DNA of 57,145 nucleotides from Clostridia bacterium (GCA_017454485.1 JAFTCX010000059.1:1-57145); one strand, 5' to 3'; counted from the stretch's first letter, positions 33,672 through 41,873 are shown. Translations and numbers: made by a program. Notes: generated from the letters alone by a model not told the origin.

Positions 33672-35602
33672 TGGCCGAAGAACGTGTGCAAAGAGTTCCG
33701 ACCTCCCCGCGCGGCAACCGCATTCCGGCACGCGGACTGCCGAAGCAAAAGGTCAAAAAAGGCACCGTCACGCGCCTGATCAAGGCGATCACAAAAGGCA
33801 ATTTGCTGCGGCTGGGGCTGGTCATCGTCTGCATCATCATCACAGCGCTGTCCTCTGTCGCGTCGTCGCTGTTCCTCAAAACGCTCATCAACGATTACAT
33901 CTTGCCGCTTGTGCAAACCCGCTCGGGCAATTTCCGTCCGCTGCTTATTGCGCTTTGCAAAATGGCGGGCATCTACCTCGCCGGCATCATCGCCGTGTTT
34001 TTGCAAAACCGCACCATGGCGGTCGTGGCGCAGGGCGTGCTGAAAAAAATCCGCAACGACTTGTTTGCGCACATGCAGACCCTGCCGATCAAATACTTCG
34101 ACACGCACACACACGGCGACATCATGAGCCATTACACCAACGACGCCGACACGCTGCGGCAGATGATTTCGCAGACCGTGCCGCAGACCGTCAGCTCCAT
34201 CGTTACGATCGCAGCGGTGTTCGTTTCCATGATCGTCACCTCGTGGCATCTGACGCTCTTCACCGTGCTGTTTGTGGCATTCATGTTCTTTGTCACCGGC
34301 AAGGTCGCCGGAAAATCCGGAAAATACTTCATGAAGCAGCAGACGTCCATCGGCGATGTCAACGGCTACATTGAAGAGATGATGCAGGGGCAAAAGGTCA
34401 TCAAGGTCTTTTCTCATGAGCCGCAGGTCAAAGAGACCTTTGACAAAAAGAATGACGTGCTGTTTGAAAACACCTACAACGCCAACCGCTTCGCCAACAA
34501 CCTCGGCCCGATCAACAACAACCTCGGCCATCTGCAATATGTGCTTTGCGCCATCCTCGGCGGTGTGCTCGCAACGCGCGGCGTCGGCGGGCTGAACCTC
34601 GGCGCGGTCGCATCCTTCCTGCAGCTTTCCAAAAGCTTCATCATGCCCGTCAACCAGGTTTCGCAGCAGCTCAACGCCGTGGTCATGGCGCTTGCCGGCG
34701 CAGAACGCATCTTTGATCTCATGGACGCCGCGCCCGAAACCGACAACGGCTATGTCACCCTTGTCAACGCACAGAAGCTGAACGGGCAGCTTTTTGAAAC
34801 CGAAGAACACACCGGCATGTGGGCGTGGAAGCATCCCCACGGCGACGGCACGGTGACCTACACCGAGCTCGGCGGCGAGGTGCGTATGTTCAATGTGGAC
34901 TTTGCCTACGTGGAGGGCAAAACCGTGTTGCACGACATCACCCTTTACGCAAAACCCGGACAAAAGGTCGCCTTTGTTGGTGCAACGGGCGCGGGCAAAA
35001 CAACGATTACAAATCTGATCAACCGCTTTTACGACATTGCCGACGGCAAGGTACGCTATGACGGCATCAACATCAACAAAATCAAAAAGAGCGACCTGCG
35101 CCGCTCGCTGGGCATTGTGCTGCAGGACGTGAACCTGTTCACCGGCACGGTGATGGAAAACATCCGCTACGGCAATCTCGACGCAACCGACGAGCAGGTC
35201 ATTGCCGCAGCAAAACAGGCCAACGCCCACTCGTTCATCTCCCGCCTGCCCGAAGGCTACAACACCATGCTCACCTCCGGCGGCGCGAACCTTTCGCAGG
35301 GACAGCGCCAGCTTATCTCCATTGCGCGCGCAGCCGTTGCCGACCCGCCGGTTATGATCCTTGACGAGGCGACGTCCTCGATTGACACGCGCACGGAAGC
35401 GCTTGTGCAAAAGGGCATGGACGCGCTGATGAAAGGGCGCACGGTGTTCGTCATCGCCCACCGGCTGTCCACGGTCCGCGACGCGGATGTGATCATGGTG
35501 CTCGACCACGGCCGCATCATTGAGCGCGGCACGCACGCCCAGCTCATCGCCGAGGGCGGGACGTATGCGAAACTGTATCAGGGCGCGTTTGAGCTGGAAT
35601 AG
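33671..35602 (+). CDS. ABC exporter half-transporter, subunit 2
   Basis: A 643-residue partner of the preceding protein. It has a basic N-terminal extension of about 40 residues, six membrane helices (about 45-340), an insertion of about 40 residues around 350-395 containing MWAWKHPHGDG, then the nucleotide-binding domain: Walker A GATGAGKTT, IVLQDVNLFTGTV, signature NLSQGQRQ, Walker B MILDEATSSIDTR with the catalytic Glu, and switch His in VIAHRLSTV. So this subunit carries the competent Walker B. Heterodimeric multidrug or peptide export is the usual role; substrate unknown. Confidence 0.92.
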   Translation: MAEERVQRVPTSPRGNRIPARGLPKQKVKKGTVTRLIKAITKGNLLRLGLVIVCIIITALSSVASSLFLKTLINDYILPLVQTRSGNFRPLLIALCKMAGIYLAGIIAVFLQNRTMAVVAQGVLKKIRNDLFAHMQTLPIKYFDTHTHGDIMSHYTNDADTLRQMISQTVPQTVSSIVTIAAVFVSMIVTSWHLTLFTVLFVAFMFFVTGKVAGKSGKYFMKQQTSIGDVNGYIEEMMQGQKVIKVFSHEPQVKETFDKKNDVLFENTYNANRFANNLGPINNNLGHLQYVLCAILGGVLATRGVGGLNLGAVASFLQLSKSFIMPVNQVSQQLNAVVMALAGAERIFDLMDAAPETDNGYVTLVNAQKLNGQLFETEEHTGMWAWKHPHGDGTVTYTELGGEVRMFNVDFAYVEGKTVLHDITLYAKPGQKVAFVGATGAGKTTITNLINRFYDIADGKVRYDGININKIKKSDLRRSLGIVLQDVNLFTGTVMENIRYGNLDATDEQVIAAAKQANAHSFISRLPEGYNTMLTSGGANLSQGQRQLISIARAAVADPPVMILDEATSSIDTRTEALVQKGMDALMKGRTVFVIAHRLSTVRDADVIMVLDHGRIIERGTHAQLIAEGGTYAKLYQGAFELE

Positions 35603-35678
35603 GCGATCGTACAGGCGGCCATTGACTGCCCTTATACAAGCACCCCGAAGGATGCTCAGATCATCATATAAATTTTTC

Positions 35679-35707
35679 TTGACAACAAAACCAGATGTGA
35701 GTATAAT
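35679..35707 (+). promoter_or_regulatory. Promoter of the candidate antitoxin RNA
   Basis: TTGACA (35679-35684) and TATAAT (35702-35707), spacer 17, with no protein gene downstream before the terminator at 35762-35801. Confidence 0.8.
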
Positions 35708-35713
35708 AAAACT

Positions 35714-35801
35714 GCAAGAGGGAACGCCGTTAGACGGTTGTGTCCTTTCGCGTGTTAAAAGATAACCGCTACGTTTGGTACACGAGGGCGGTTATTTTTT
35801 T
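35714..35801 (+). ncRNA. Candidate antisense RNA antitoxin
   Basis: A transcript of about 88 bases is expected between the promoter at 35679-35707 and the hairpin ATAACCGC/GCGGTTAT followed by seven T (35762-35801). Its 3' end is antisense to the last bases and terminator of the 23-residue toxin-like gene. It carries GTTAGACGGTTGTGTCCT (35729-35746), an inverted copy of the toxin mRNA leader at 35920-35937. The convergent arrangement with a shared terminator is that of fst/par and txpA/ratA type I toxin-antitoxin loci. Confidence 0.65.
35762..35801. terminator. Shared bidirectional terminator of the type I TA-like locus
   Basis: ATAACCGC (35762-35769) pairs with GCGGTTAT (35788-35795). It is followed by a long T run in the + direction and a weaker CTTTT in the - direction. 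Confidence 0.7.
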
Positions 35802-35863
35802 ACTGCTAAAATGTAACCGGTTGCGGCTACAATGAGTAAAAAAGCCAGGAAATATACTTCCAT
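35792..35863 (-). CDS. 23-residue hydrophobic toxin-like peptide
   Basis: The peptide is MEVYFLAFLLIVAATGYIL followed by AVKK: a single membrane helix with a basic end, the profile of type I toxins (Fst, TxpA, BsrG-like). An excellent RBS (AAAGGAGGAGG) precedes the ATG at 35863. Its transcript starts from the consensus promoter at 36003-36031, has a structured leader of about 130 bases, and converges on a candidate antisense RNA. It likely inserts in the cell's own membrane when the antitoxin RNA is lost. No sequence family is claimed. Confidence 0.65.
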   Translation of the reverse strand: MEVYFLAFLLIVAATGYILAVKK

Positions 35864-35919
35864 TGGCATCCTCCTCCTTTCCAAATCTCGGACGCATATC
35901 CGGCGTTTGTAATCGGATG

Positions 35920-35955
35920 AGAACACAACCGCCTAACCTTCATTAGGCATTACGC
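35920..35955 (-). other. Structured leader of the toxin-like mRNA
   Basis: It contains GCCTAATGAAGGTTAGGC, a six-base stem hairpin, next to GTTAGGCGGTTGTGTTCT. The latter can pair over 18 of 18 positions (two G-U) with the complement of 35729-35746 if the toxin mRNA reads through its terminator. Confidence 0.5.
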
Positions 35956-36002
35956 TCTTGCAGAAAACGGTGTGCATCGGCACATCGCTTTTTTCTTTCT
36001 GC

Positions 36003-36031
36003 ATTATATTTGATTTGTCGATGTTTGTCAA
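36003..36031 (-). promoter_or_regulatory. Promoter of the toxin-like mRNA
   Basis: On the - strand TTGACA (36026-36031) and TATAAT (36003-36008), spacer exactly 17. Confidence 0.8.
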
Positions 36032-36065
36032 GGCGTGTTATGCCTCTTGCAGCTCCTTTCCGGGC

Positions 36066-36091
36066 ATAAAAATACCGCCCGTAGGGGCGGT
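36066..36091 (-). terminator. Terminator of the zinc-ribbon gene
   Basis: ACCGCCC and GGGCGGT form a seven-base perfect stem with loop CTAC, followed on the - strand by ATTTTTATG. Confidence 0.65.
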
Positions 36092-36095
36092 TTGG

Positions 36096-36305
36096 TTACT
36101 TATCGGTTGAACGTAAACACGCTGGCTTATTTGGCTTTGACAGGTGAATATGCACAAAGCTACCGCATTTATCACAAACAAATGCAGTTTGTAACTTTAA
36201 GTCTACGTCCGGTAGTTGCGGCCTCATTTTTCCGGTTTTGCAAACGCTACAAAGAACCGTTTCTCCATTTCGTAAACTGTTTATTCTTTCACCATTAAAA
36301 ACCAT
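36096..36305 (-). CDS. Small zinc-ribbon protein
   Basis: A 69-residue protein with two CxxC pairs (LCSVCKTG and FVCDKCGSFVH), likely a structural zinc site. The ATG at 36305 follows AAGGTG, 10 bases past the stop of the broken phage-type gene, so the two were once coupled. A GTG at 36314 is an alternative start. Similar small ribbons often ride in phage or mobile DNA. Function unknown. Confidence 0.6.
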   Translation of the reverse strand: MVFNGERINSLRNGETVLCSVCKTGKMRPQLPDVDLKLQTAFVCDKCGSFVHIHLSKPNKPACLRSTDK

Positions 36306-36315
36306 ACATATCACC

Positions 36316-36943
36316 TTACGGTAAATATGAATAATTCTCTCTCACAAACGAAACTATGTCTTGTATTTCTGCAGTTGAAACATGCCCATTATTTTTGTGC
36401 ATAAGTTCCATGATGTAACAGTTTTTTTCCGCTTCCTGCGTTCCACTCCAATGGAATCTTTCATGCGAAGCCTCATGAACGAGGGTTGATGCAAGTTCTT
36501 TTTCGTCTTCGTTATAAAGAGCATATAACGAAATGTTATTTTTCTCAATCTCCCCTGCAACACCATTGGAGTCATAATTGTAATAGATTCGACCCTTAAC
36601 CCATGTTCCTCAATATACTTCTCAGTTTCTCTTCCAACAAAAGAAGATAGAAGCTCTTGTTCAAGAGCTGTAAAGTCGAACGTTGCACCACTTTCCACAT
36701 AATACTCTACTACATGGTCGCTTATCTTTTTACTGATTATACCACCTTCGCCAGAATTGTCAACTCGTTTTGCCTTCCATTCATCAAAAGTTGAAGTCTT
36801 ATCTACATAGATTTCCTTCCACTCCCGATACGTCATATCCGCCGGCACAGACCCGCCCTTGCCCGTTTCCGGGTCGCGCATCCACCGCGTGCCGATCTCC
36901 TTCAAGTCCTCGTCATACGGTGCGGCAGTGATCTCAAACCTAA
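36316..36943 (-). pseudogene. Truncated, frameshifted phage head-morphogenesis protein with HExxH domain
   Basis: Frame 1 (36943 to about 36600) reads RFEITAAPYDEDLKEIGTRW then RDPETGKGGSVPADMTYREW, typical of the C-terminal part of phage minor head (SPP1 gp7-like) proteins. Near 36600 (CATGGGTTAAGGG) homology moves to another frame: WVKGRIYYNYDSNGVAGEI, then STLVHEASHERFHW with a zinc-type HExxH motif, ending at a TAA at 36316. The N-terminal portion is absent; a terminator hairpin (36944-36979) stands where it should be. One base gained or lost explains the break. It is a remnant of a prophage gene with a C-terminal metallopeptidase- or toxin-like domain. Confidence 0.7.
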
Positions 36944-36979
36944 AAACACCACACCCCGCACCTGACCGATGCGGGGTGT
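36944..36979 (-). terminator. Hairpin terminator upstream of the phage remnant
   Basis: ACACCCCGCA (36951-36960) and TGCGGGGTGT (36970-36979) form a perfect ten-base stem, followed on the - strand by GGTGTTTTTA. Confidence 0.7.
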
Positions 36980-37027
36980 GATGTTTTGAAAGGAACTTTT
37001 ACGAAACAAATGAAAAAATCTATCCAT

Positions 37028-37053
37028 CCGTTAGACGGCTGTCCGTTTCCGTC
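37028..37053. repeat. Second copy of the antitoxin-RNA motif
   Basis: CCGTTAGACGG here and at 35727-35737 are identical and continue similarly (CTGTCCGTTTCC against TTGTGTCCTTTC). No toxin-like ORF or complete promoter is seen around it, so it may be a decayed second locus. The rest of 36980-37163 holds no gene I can recognise. Confidence 0.45.
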
Positions 37054-37163
37054 TACCGTGGTTATACTATAACAAGTCTTTGTTTGATTCGTGCGTTTTT
37101 CGTGTAAACAAATTATGAACAATTTTGCTCCAATTTTGTCATACGCAAGAGCTAAGCCGCATC

Positions 37164-38486
37164 TCAGCGCAGCTTTTTGATCAGTTTGATCTTCGCTTTC
37201 TTCGCTTTTGGCATCAAAGAGGCATAAGCAAAGTATTTCATGCGGTTGCCGATGAGTACATACTCACCGATGAACTCGTGATAATCTGCGGAAAAACTCT
37301 TTTTGAAATCATAGATGCCCTTGAAATTGTCCTGCGGCACCAGTGCGCCGAGTGTGCCGTCGCTTTGCAGCGCAGGCGAATGCACGATCACATAACCGAG
37401 GTCGTGGATGCTGCAGCCGCGCTCAATGCTTTCGCAAAGGCGCAGGTAGTTCAGATAATGGCTCGAGCGTGTCTCGTTGCGGATGACATTCTTTGTGCCG
37501 CCGAACAAACAGCTTCCCATGCCGCTGTAATAGATCGAAAGACCGCCCGCCACGCAGATTTCGTCCGCGTCGGTGTAGGCGTTCGCTTCGGCCATGCGCT
37601 TTTCAAAGTGCTCGCTCTGCTTGTCTGTGGAGTCGATGATCTCCTGGAGCTGCCGCGCCTTTTTTTCGTGCGCGCCGGGAAGCTGCGCAAGGGCGTCAGC
37701 CTTTTTCTTTTGCCGTTCTGCCTCCAGCGCGCGGTCCTTTTCCTTGCTGTAATAGATCAGCTTGAGGTCGGAGCAGCCGTCAAACGCCTGCAAAAGCTTT
37801 GTGCAGTATTCGCCGTCACGCTCCACAAAATCGTCGCGTTCGCTCGTGTCGCGCATCACGGAAATAAAATCGTCCATCAGCTTCGGATCGGCCGCAACGT
37901 CTTTGTAGGTGCACGTTTTGGCCGTCAGTCCGCGGCTTTCGCCGAGCCGGATGCTGTAGCGCACGCCCTTGTCGCACTTTTTGAGAATCTGCTGTGCGGT
38001 GAGCGGCGCGCCGTTGGCGTCTTTGAGCGGAATGAACAGCTGCACGGGCTGCTTGTAGGTGTAATCTGCAAGGTTCGCGTTGAGCACATAGCCAAGATCC
38101 GTCAGCGTTTTGTGCAGTGCGTGCCCCTTGTCCTGTTCTTCGCCGTTGATGCGCAGCGAGATCGGCGGGTCCATAATGAACGCCGTGATGCCGTGTGCTT
38201 TCACCTGTGCATGCATAAAATCCGTAAACGCAGAAAGCAGCGCGGTGTTGTCATAATCACAGACCGGGCCGGCCGGCGCATACCAGATTTTGCCGGCAGC
38301 GGGAAGCGAGCGCTCCATCACAAGGGCGGCCAATACGCGCCCGTTGCCGTCAAAGCCGCTGTAAAAGGTGCATTTCCATGTGGTTTTCACACTCTGCCAG
38401 CGCGAACATTGGATATATTGTCCGCCGTTTGATTCCAAAAACGCATCAAAAGCGGCGAGGTCGGACTCTATTTTAAACGTATACAT
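37164..38486 (-). CDS. FemAB-family aminoacyltransferase (peptidoglycan bridge)
   Basis: A 440-residue GNAT-like FemX/MurM/FemAB enzyme, which adds amino acids from aminoacyl-tRNA to the third residue of the lipid II stem peptide. Visible features are QCSRWQSVKTTWK near the start, YAPAGPVCDY, and a mid-protein lysine/glutamate-rich coiled coil (about 235-295) that matches the FemA helical arm. The C-terminal GNAT half follows (GGLSIYYSGMGSCLFGGTKN, LNYLRLCESIERG). It is 21 bases after murE, so the pair likely decides stem and bridge composition together. Start with GGGAG and ATG at 38486. Confidence 0.88.
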   Translation of the reverse strand: MYTFKIESDLAAFDAFLESNGGQYIQCSRWQSVKTTWKCTFYSGFDGNGRVLAALVMERSLPAAGKIWYAPAGPVCDYDNTALLSAFTDFMHAQVKAHGITAFIMDPPISLRINGEEQDKGHALHKTLTDLGYVLNANLADYTYKQPVQLFIPLKDANGAPLTAQQILKKCDKGVRYSIRLGESRGLTAKTCTYKDVAADPKLMDDFISVMRDTSERDDFVERDGEYCTKLLQAFDGCSDLKLIYYSKEKDRALEAERQKKKADALAQLPGAHEKKARQLQEIIDSTDKQSEHFEKRMAEANAYTDADEICVAGGLSIYYSGMGSCLFGGTKNVIRNETRSSHYLNYLRLCESIERGCSIHDLGYVIVHSPALQSDGTLGALVPQDNFKGIYDFKKSFSADYHEFIGEYVLIGNRMKYFAYASLMPKAKKAKIKLIKKLR

Positions 38487-38507
38487 ACAAAGGACTCCCT
38501 TTTTCTA

Positions 38508-39968
38508 TTACTTTTGCGCTGCCAGCCAGTCAAAGATGACCTTTTTTTCCGAAAACGGCAGCTTTTCGCCGCGCACCTTCATGAATTCCTCATGCCCCTT
38601 GCCGGCAAACAGCAGAATGTCGCCCGGCTCGGCAATCGAAAGCGCATAGCGGATCGCTTCACCGCGGTCGGGAATGTCCACATGCTTGCCGCCGGCCTCT
38701 TCCACGGACGCTGCGATCTCTTTGATGATGGCGGCGGGATCCTCAAAATCGGGATCGTCGCTCGTGAGGATGGAAAGATCGCACATGGCGCCGGAAACCA
38801 GCCCAAGCTCGCGGCGGCGGATCTGCGTGCGCGAACCGACAGAGCCGTAGAGAGCGATGATGCGGTTATGGTCATAGGCCGAAAGTGTCTCCAGCATACT
38901 TTGCAGGCTCACACCGTTATGCGCGTAGTCGATGATGATGCTGAAATCGGTATCGGTCGGCACCACCTCGCCGCGCCCTTTGACAAACACAGCGCGCAGG
39001 CCTTCCTTCATCTGCTGAACCGTCACACCGTAATGCTCGGCAACAGCGATCGCGGCCAGGACGTTGAGCGCGTTGACCGCTCCGGGCAGGGAGACAAAGT
39101 AGGTATCCTCTCCCCTGTCGGACACGGCGGTGAACTCCACACCGAGCAGGCGGTCGCGTCTGATTTGCTGCACATCCAGCAACCGATACGCCGCCGTTTC
39201 CTGTGCGCCGTAGGAGATCACCGGGCAGGAGCATTCCGCCGCAATCTCCGCGCCGAAGGGGTCGTCGGTATGCACCACGGCAAGTGCGCACTGCCGGAAA
39301 AGCTGCTTTTTCCAGTTTGCATATTCCTCCATCGAGGCGTGCTCGTTCGTGCCGATGTGGTCGGGATACAGGTTTGTGAACACGGCGACGGCAAAGTGCA
39401 TACCGTCCACGCGGTGAAATTTCAAGCCGAGCGACGAAACTTCGATGGCGGCGGCCTTGCAGCCGGCGTCGCACATCATGCGCAGCAGCTTTTGCAGCTC
39501 ATAGCTTTCGGGCGTGGTGTTGACCGTTGCAAGCTGCACATCGCCGAACGCCGCGCCCACGGTGCCGATGATGCCGGTTTTGATGCCGGCGCTTTCCAGC
39601 ACGGTCTTGATAATATGCGCCGTTGTAGTTTTGCCTTTCGTGCCCGTAATGCCGATCAGCGCCAGCTCCCGGTCGGGGTGGCGGAAAAAGTTGCCGCTGC
39701 AAACGGCAAGCGCGGCGCGCGTATCACCGCAATGCAGCACCAGCGCGTCAGAGGGCACGTCGATCTGCTTTTCGCAAAGAAAAACACGGCAGCCTGCCTC
39801 ATAGGCGTTCGGAGCAAAAATGTGCCCGTCGGTTCGTGCGCCGGTCAGACAGACGAACATGGTGTGCTCGATCGCTTTGCGCGAATCATAGGCGATATCC
39901 GTTATTTCAATTTCGCCGTCAAACGGCGCAGACACTGCTACGCCGGAAAGAATCTCTTTTAACTTCAT
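38508..39968 (-). CDS. murE: UDP-MurNAc-tripeptide ligase MurE
   Basis: A 486-residue Mur ligase that adds the third stem-peptide residue. Motifs: DSRK in the UDP-binding N-domain, ATP loop GITGTKGKTTTA, TTPES, AIEVSSLGLKFHRV, FTNLYPDHIGTNEH, IDYAHNG and GSVGSRTQIRR. The amino-acid selectivity motif that is DNPR in meso-DAP enzymes reads DDPD here (in TSDDPDFEDP), lacking the Arg that holds DAP. L-Lys, L-Orn or another diamino acid is therefore plausible, which agrees with the FemAB gene next door. The SD of this gene lies within a short tandem repeat (39970-40007). Confidence 0.93.
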   Translation of the reverse strand: MKLKEILSGVAVSAPFDGEIEITDIAYDSRKAIEHTMFVCLTGARTDGHIFAPNAYEAGCRVFLCEKQIDVPSDALVLHCGDTRAALAVCSGNFFRHPDRELALIGITGTKGKTTTAHIIKTVLESAGIKTGIIGTVGAAFGDVQLATVNTTPESYELQKLLRMMCDAGCKAAAIEVSSLGLKFHRVDGMHFAVAVFTNLYPDHIGTNEHASMEEYANWKKQLFRQCALAVVHTDDPFGAEIAAECSCPVISYGAQETAAYRLLDVQQIRRDRLLGVEFTAVSDRGEDTYFVSLPGAVNALNVLAAIAVAEHYGVTVQQMKEGLRAVFVKGRGEVVPTDTDFSIIIDYAHNGVSLQSMLETLSAYDHNRIIALYGSVGSRTQIRRRELGLVSGAMCDLSILTSDDPDFEDPAAIIKEIAASVEEAGGKHVDIPDRGEAIRYALSIAEPGDILLFAGKGHEEFMKVRGEKLPFSEKKVIFDWLAAQK

Positions 39969-39969
39969 G

Positions 39970-40007
39970 GTTCTTCACTCTCCCCTCTTCACTCTTCACT
40001 CTTTTTT
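39970..40007. repeat. Short tandem repeat (AGTGAAGAGTGAAGAG) linking two genes
   Basis: On the - strand AGAGTGAAGAGTGAAGAGGGG repeats encode the final KKSEE and stop of the upstream membrane protein, and GAGGGGAG within it is the best SD for murE. Confidence 0.6.
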
Positions 40008-40660
40008 TCAAGATAGCGGCGGCGCACCTCTTTGCGGTTTTTTCCGATCAGTCCCGTGCGCCGGAACGCTTCCAGCAGCATCCCGATCAGCGCGCCGGCA
40101 GAGCCGAAGATCAGATCACACATCGTGTCGGTCAGCCCGCCGCTGTTCGCCGCTTCACCGTGCTGCATCACAAAGCCGTAAAGCCTGTCCATGGTGAACT
40201 CATAAAACTCCCAGCCGACCAGCACGGTCACGGCAAAACACAAGGAGAACACAGCATGCACGGAAATCTTCAGCTTCTGTCCCTTTCCCTGCATGATCTC
40301 CGCAAGATAAAACGCGCCCACACACGCCATATAACCGGCAAAGATGTGCTCGGGGACGTCGATATGCGCAAACGACGTGCGCGTGTTGATTGTTGTGCCG
40401 ACCACACAGGCAAAGCAGATATAGCAGTTGAGCATGGTCTGAAGCTGATAAGGCGTGCGTGCAATGAAGGTCCTTCCGCCGAAAAGCTGAAACAGATCCC
40501 ACAGATGGGTGAACGCGATGGCGAACAGCGCCTGTATGAACTCCGATGTGTAGCCGGTGAAAAGTCCCCATGCGCCCCAAAGGAACAGCAATGCCCGGCA
40601 GACCCACCAGGTGATCTCATGGCCGCGCGGCAACGGCGGAATGTTGTTCAGTTGTTTCAT
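39989..40660 (-). CDS. Multi-pass membrane protein (DUF2238/YjdF-like)
   Basis: A 223-residue protein with six or so membrane helices. The order of conserved features (FIQALFAIAFTHL, HIFAGYMACVGAFYLAE, VGWEFYEFTMDRLYG, then GGLTDTMCDLIFGSAGALIG) resembles the YjdF/DUF2238 family. Function is unknown. The basic tail ends in residues encoded by a tandem repeat. An extended -10 promoter (TGGTATAAT) lies at 40695-40703. It is probably co-transcribed with murE and the FemAB gene. Confidence 0.65.
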   Translation of the reverse strand: MKQLNNIPPLPRGHEITWWVCRALLFLWGAWGLFTGYTSEFIQALFAIAFTHLWDLFQLFGGRTFIARTPYQLQTMLNCYICFACVVGTTINTRTSFAHIDVPEHIFAGYMACVGAFYLAEIMQGKGQKLKISVHAVFSLCFAVTVLVGWEFYEFTMDRLYGFVMQHGEAANSGGLTDTMCDLIFGSAGALIGMLLEAFRRTGLIGKNRKEVRRRYLEKKSEE

Positions 40661-40694
40661 GCCACCCGACCCTTCGTTGAATTATTGAATATAT

Positions 40695-40703
40695 ATTATA
40701 CCA
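40695..40703 (-). promoter_or_regulatory. Extended -10 promoter for the membrane protein-murE-femAB unit
   Basis: On the - strand TGGTATAAT (TGn plus TATAAT) lies 35 bases before the ATG at 40660. No clear -35 is present. Confidence 0.55.
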
Positions 40704-40770
40704 CATGAGGGCGCAATTTACCATACATTTTTTAATTTTTAAACAGAATTTGAAATTTTTTAAATACCCC

Positions 40771-40799
40771 TTGCATGTCTATCAAAAATAGTTTATAAT
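40771..40799 (+). promoter_or_regulatory. Sigma-A promoter of the Ala/Pro/Thr-rich surface protein
   Basis: TTGCAT (40771-40776) and TATAAT (40794-40799) with a 17-base spacer, 50 bases before the ATG. Confidence 0.75.
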
Positions 40800-40849
40800 G
40801 AGCATGAATTTTTGTGCGCTTTTCGCACGCGTTGAAAGGAAGACCCGAT

Positions 40850-41776
40850 ATGTCCAACTCCTCTATGACCAAACGCGCCATCGCCATTGCGTTCGCGATC
40901 ATCATCGCCTTCACCGGCGGTTATCTGCTCGGCGCATCCGGCAACATCGGCATGAATATCTCCGTCAACCACAACGGCACTTCCGGCACCGTCCAGCCTG
41001 CCGCTGTTCCCGCAACGGCAACGCCTGCGCCTGTCACCGCAGCACCCGCTGAACAGACGCCTGTCACCCAAGCGCCTGCCGCAGAAGAACCCGCCGCACC
41101 CGCTGCCGACAGCAGCACCGAAGCGACGACCAAGGCTGCCAAGACCGAAAAGACCACGAAGGCTGCGTCTGCCGCAAGCAAAGCGCCCAGCGGCAAGGAA
41201 GAGATTGTAAAATATTATGTGACCGCCGCAAACAAAATCAAGGGCGGCGCAAAGAGCGTGACGAGAAACTACGAGGATCTGCAGCACAACGAGGACAAGC
41301 TGGTTGTTCCGGGCATCCTGCAGGGCATCGGCAAATCGCTCATCAACACCTTCCTGAAGAAAGACGAAACACCCGTAACCTGGGAAGGCGCCGACATCAA
41401 CGCGAACTATCCCGTGCAGAACACCGACAAGGTGTCCACCGCAAAGGCATCTGACGTGAAGGAAGCCACCTGCACCGACGACGGCAAGTATTACAACATT
41501 ACGCTGAAATTCATTGACGGCACCGACCCGACCAACACCGGCGTTGCGACCTCCTTCAACATCATCCGCGGCGATGACGTCAAAGCTGCCGCCAAGGTCG
41601 TTTCCGACTTTACTTCGGATTACTATGACGCTGTGATCACCTGCAAGATCGACAAGGCCACCGGCAATCTGGTCAGCGCAAACTACAAGCTGCCCATCGT
41701 GATGCACGTCAAGGCCATGGGCGTGGATGCACAGGTCGGTATGACCTTCATTCATGATTACACCATCAACTGGTAA
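40850..41776 (+). CDS. Membrane-anchored surface protein with Ala/Pro/Thr stalk
   Basis: A 308-residue protein. A single N-terminal helix (RAIAIAFAIIIAFTGGYLL) acts as signal-anchor. Residues about 45-120 are a low-complexity Ala/Pro/Thr/Glu stalk (TATPAPVTAAPAEQTPVT and similar). Residues about 125-308 form a beta-rich domain of unknown family, ending VGMTFIHDYTINW. The start at 40850 has GAAAGGAAG; an open stretch of 12 codons upstream is not used. It stands alone with its own promoter and terminator and lacks the amphipathic tail found on other exported proteins here. Confidence 0.72.
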   Translation: MSNSSMTKRAIAIAFAIIIAFTGGYLLGASGNIGMNISVNHNGTSGTVQPAAVPATATPAPVTAAPAEQTPVTQAPAAEEPAAPAADSSTEATTKAAKTEKTTKAASAASKAPSGKEEIVKYYVTAANKIKGGAKSVTRNYEDLQHNEDKLVVPGILQGIGKSLINTFLKKDETPVTWEGADINANYPVQNTDKVSTAKASDVKEATCTDDGKYYNITLKFIDGTDPTNTGVATSFNIIRGDDVKAAAKVVSDFTSDYYDAVITCKIDKATGNLVSANYKLPIVMHVKAMGVDAQVGMTFIHDYTINW

Positions 41777-41810
41777 GGCCGGTTCTTTCAACCAACACGC
41801 AATCTTTTCT

Positions 41811-41846
41811 ACTCCGCCGTACATTTGCGGCGGAGTTTTTCTTTTC
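41811..41846 (+). terminator. Intrinsic terminator of the surface protein gene
   Basis: ACTCCGCCG (41811-41819) pairs with CGGCGGAGT (41828-41836), followed by TTTTTCTTTT. Confidence 0.9.
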
Positions 41847-41873
41847 GGTTTTTGCGCACATTGCCCCTTTTTT

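Noticed and set aside
36354-36905. Reading the phage-like region as one intact 183-residue gene
   Set aside because: The sequence of the family continues in a different frame after about 36600, where the HExxH-bearing part is found; the downstream part of the 183-residue frame is unrelated low-complexity sequence.
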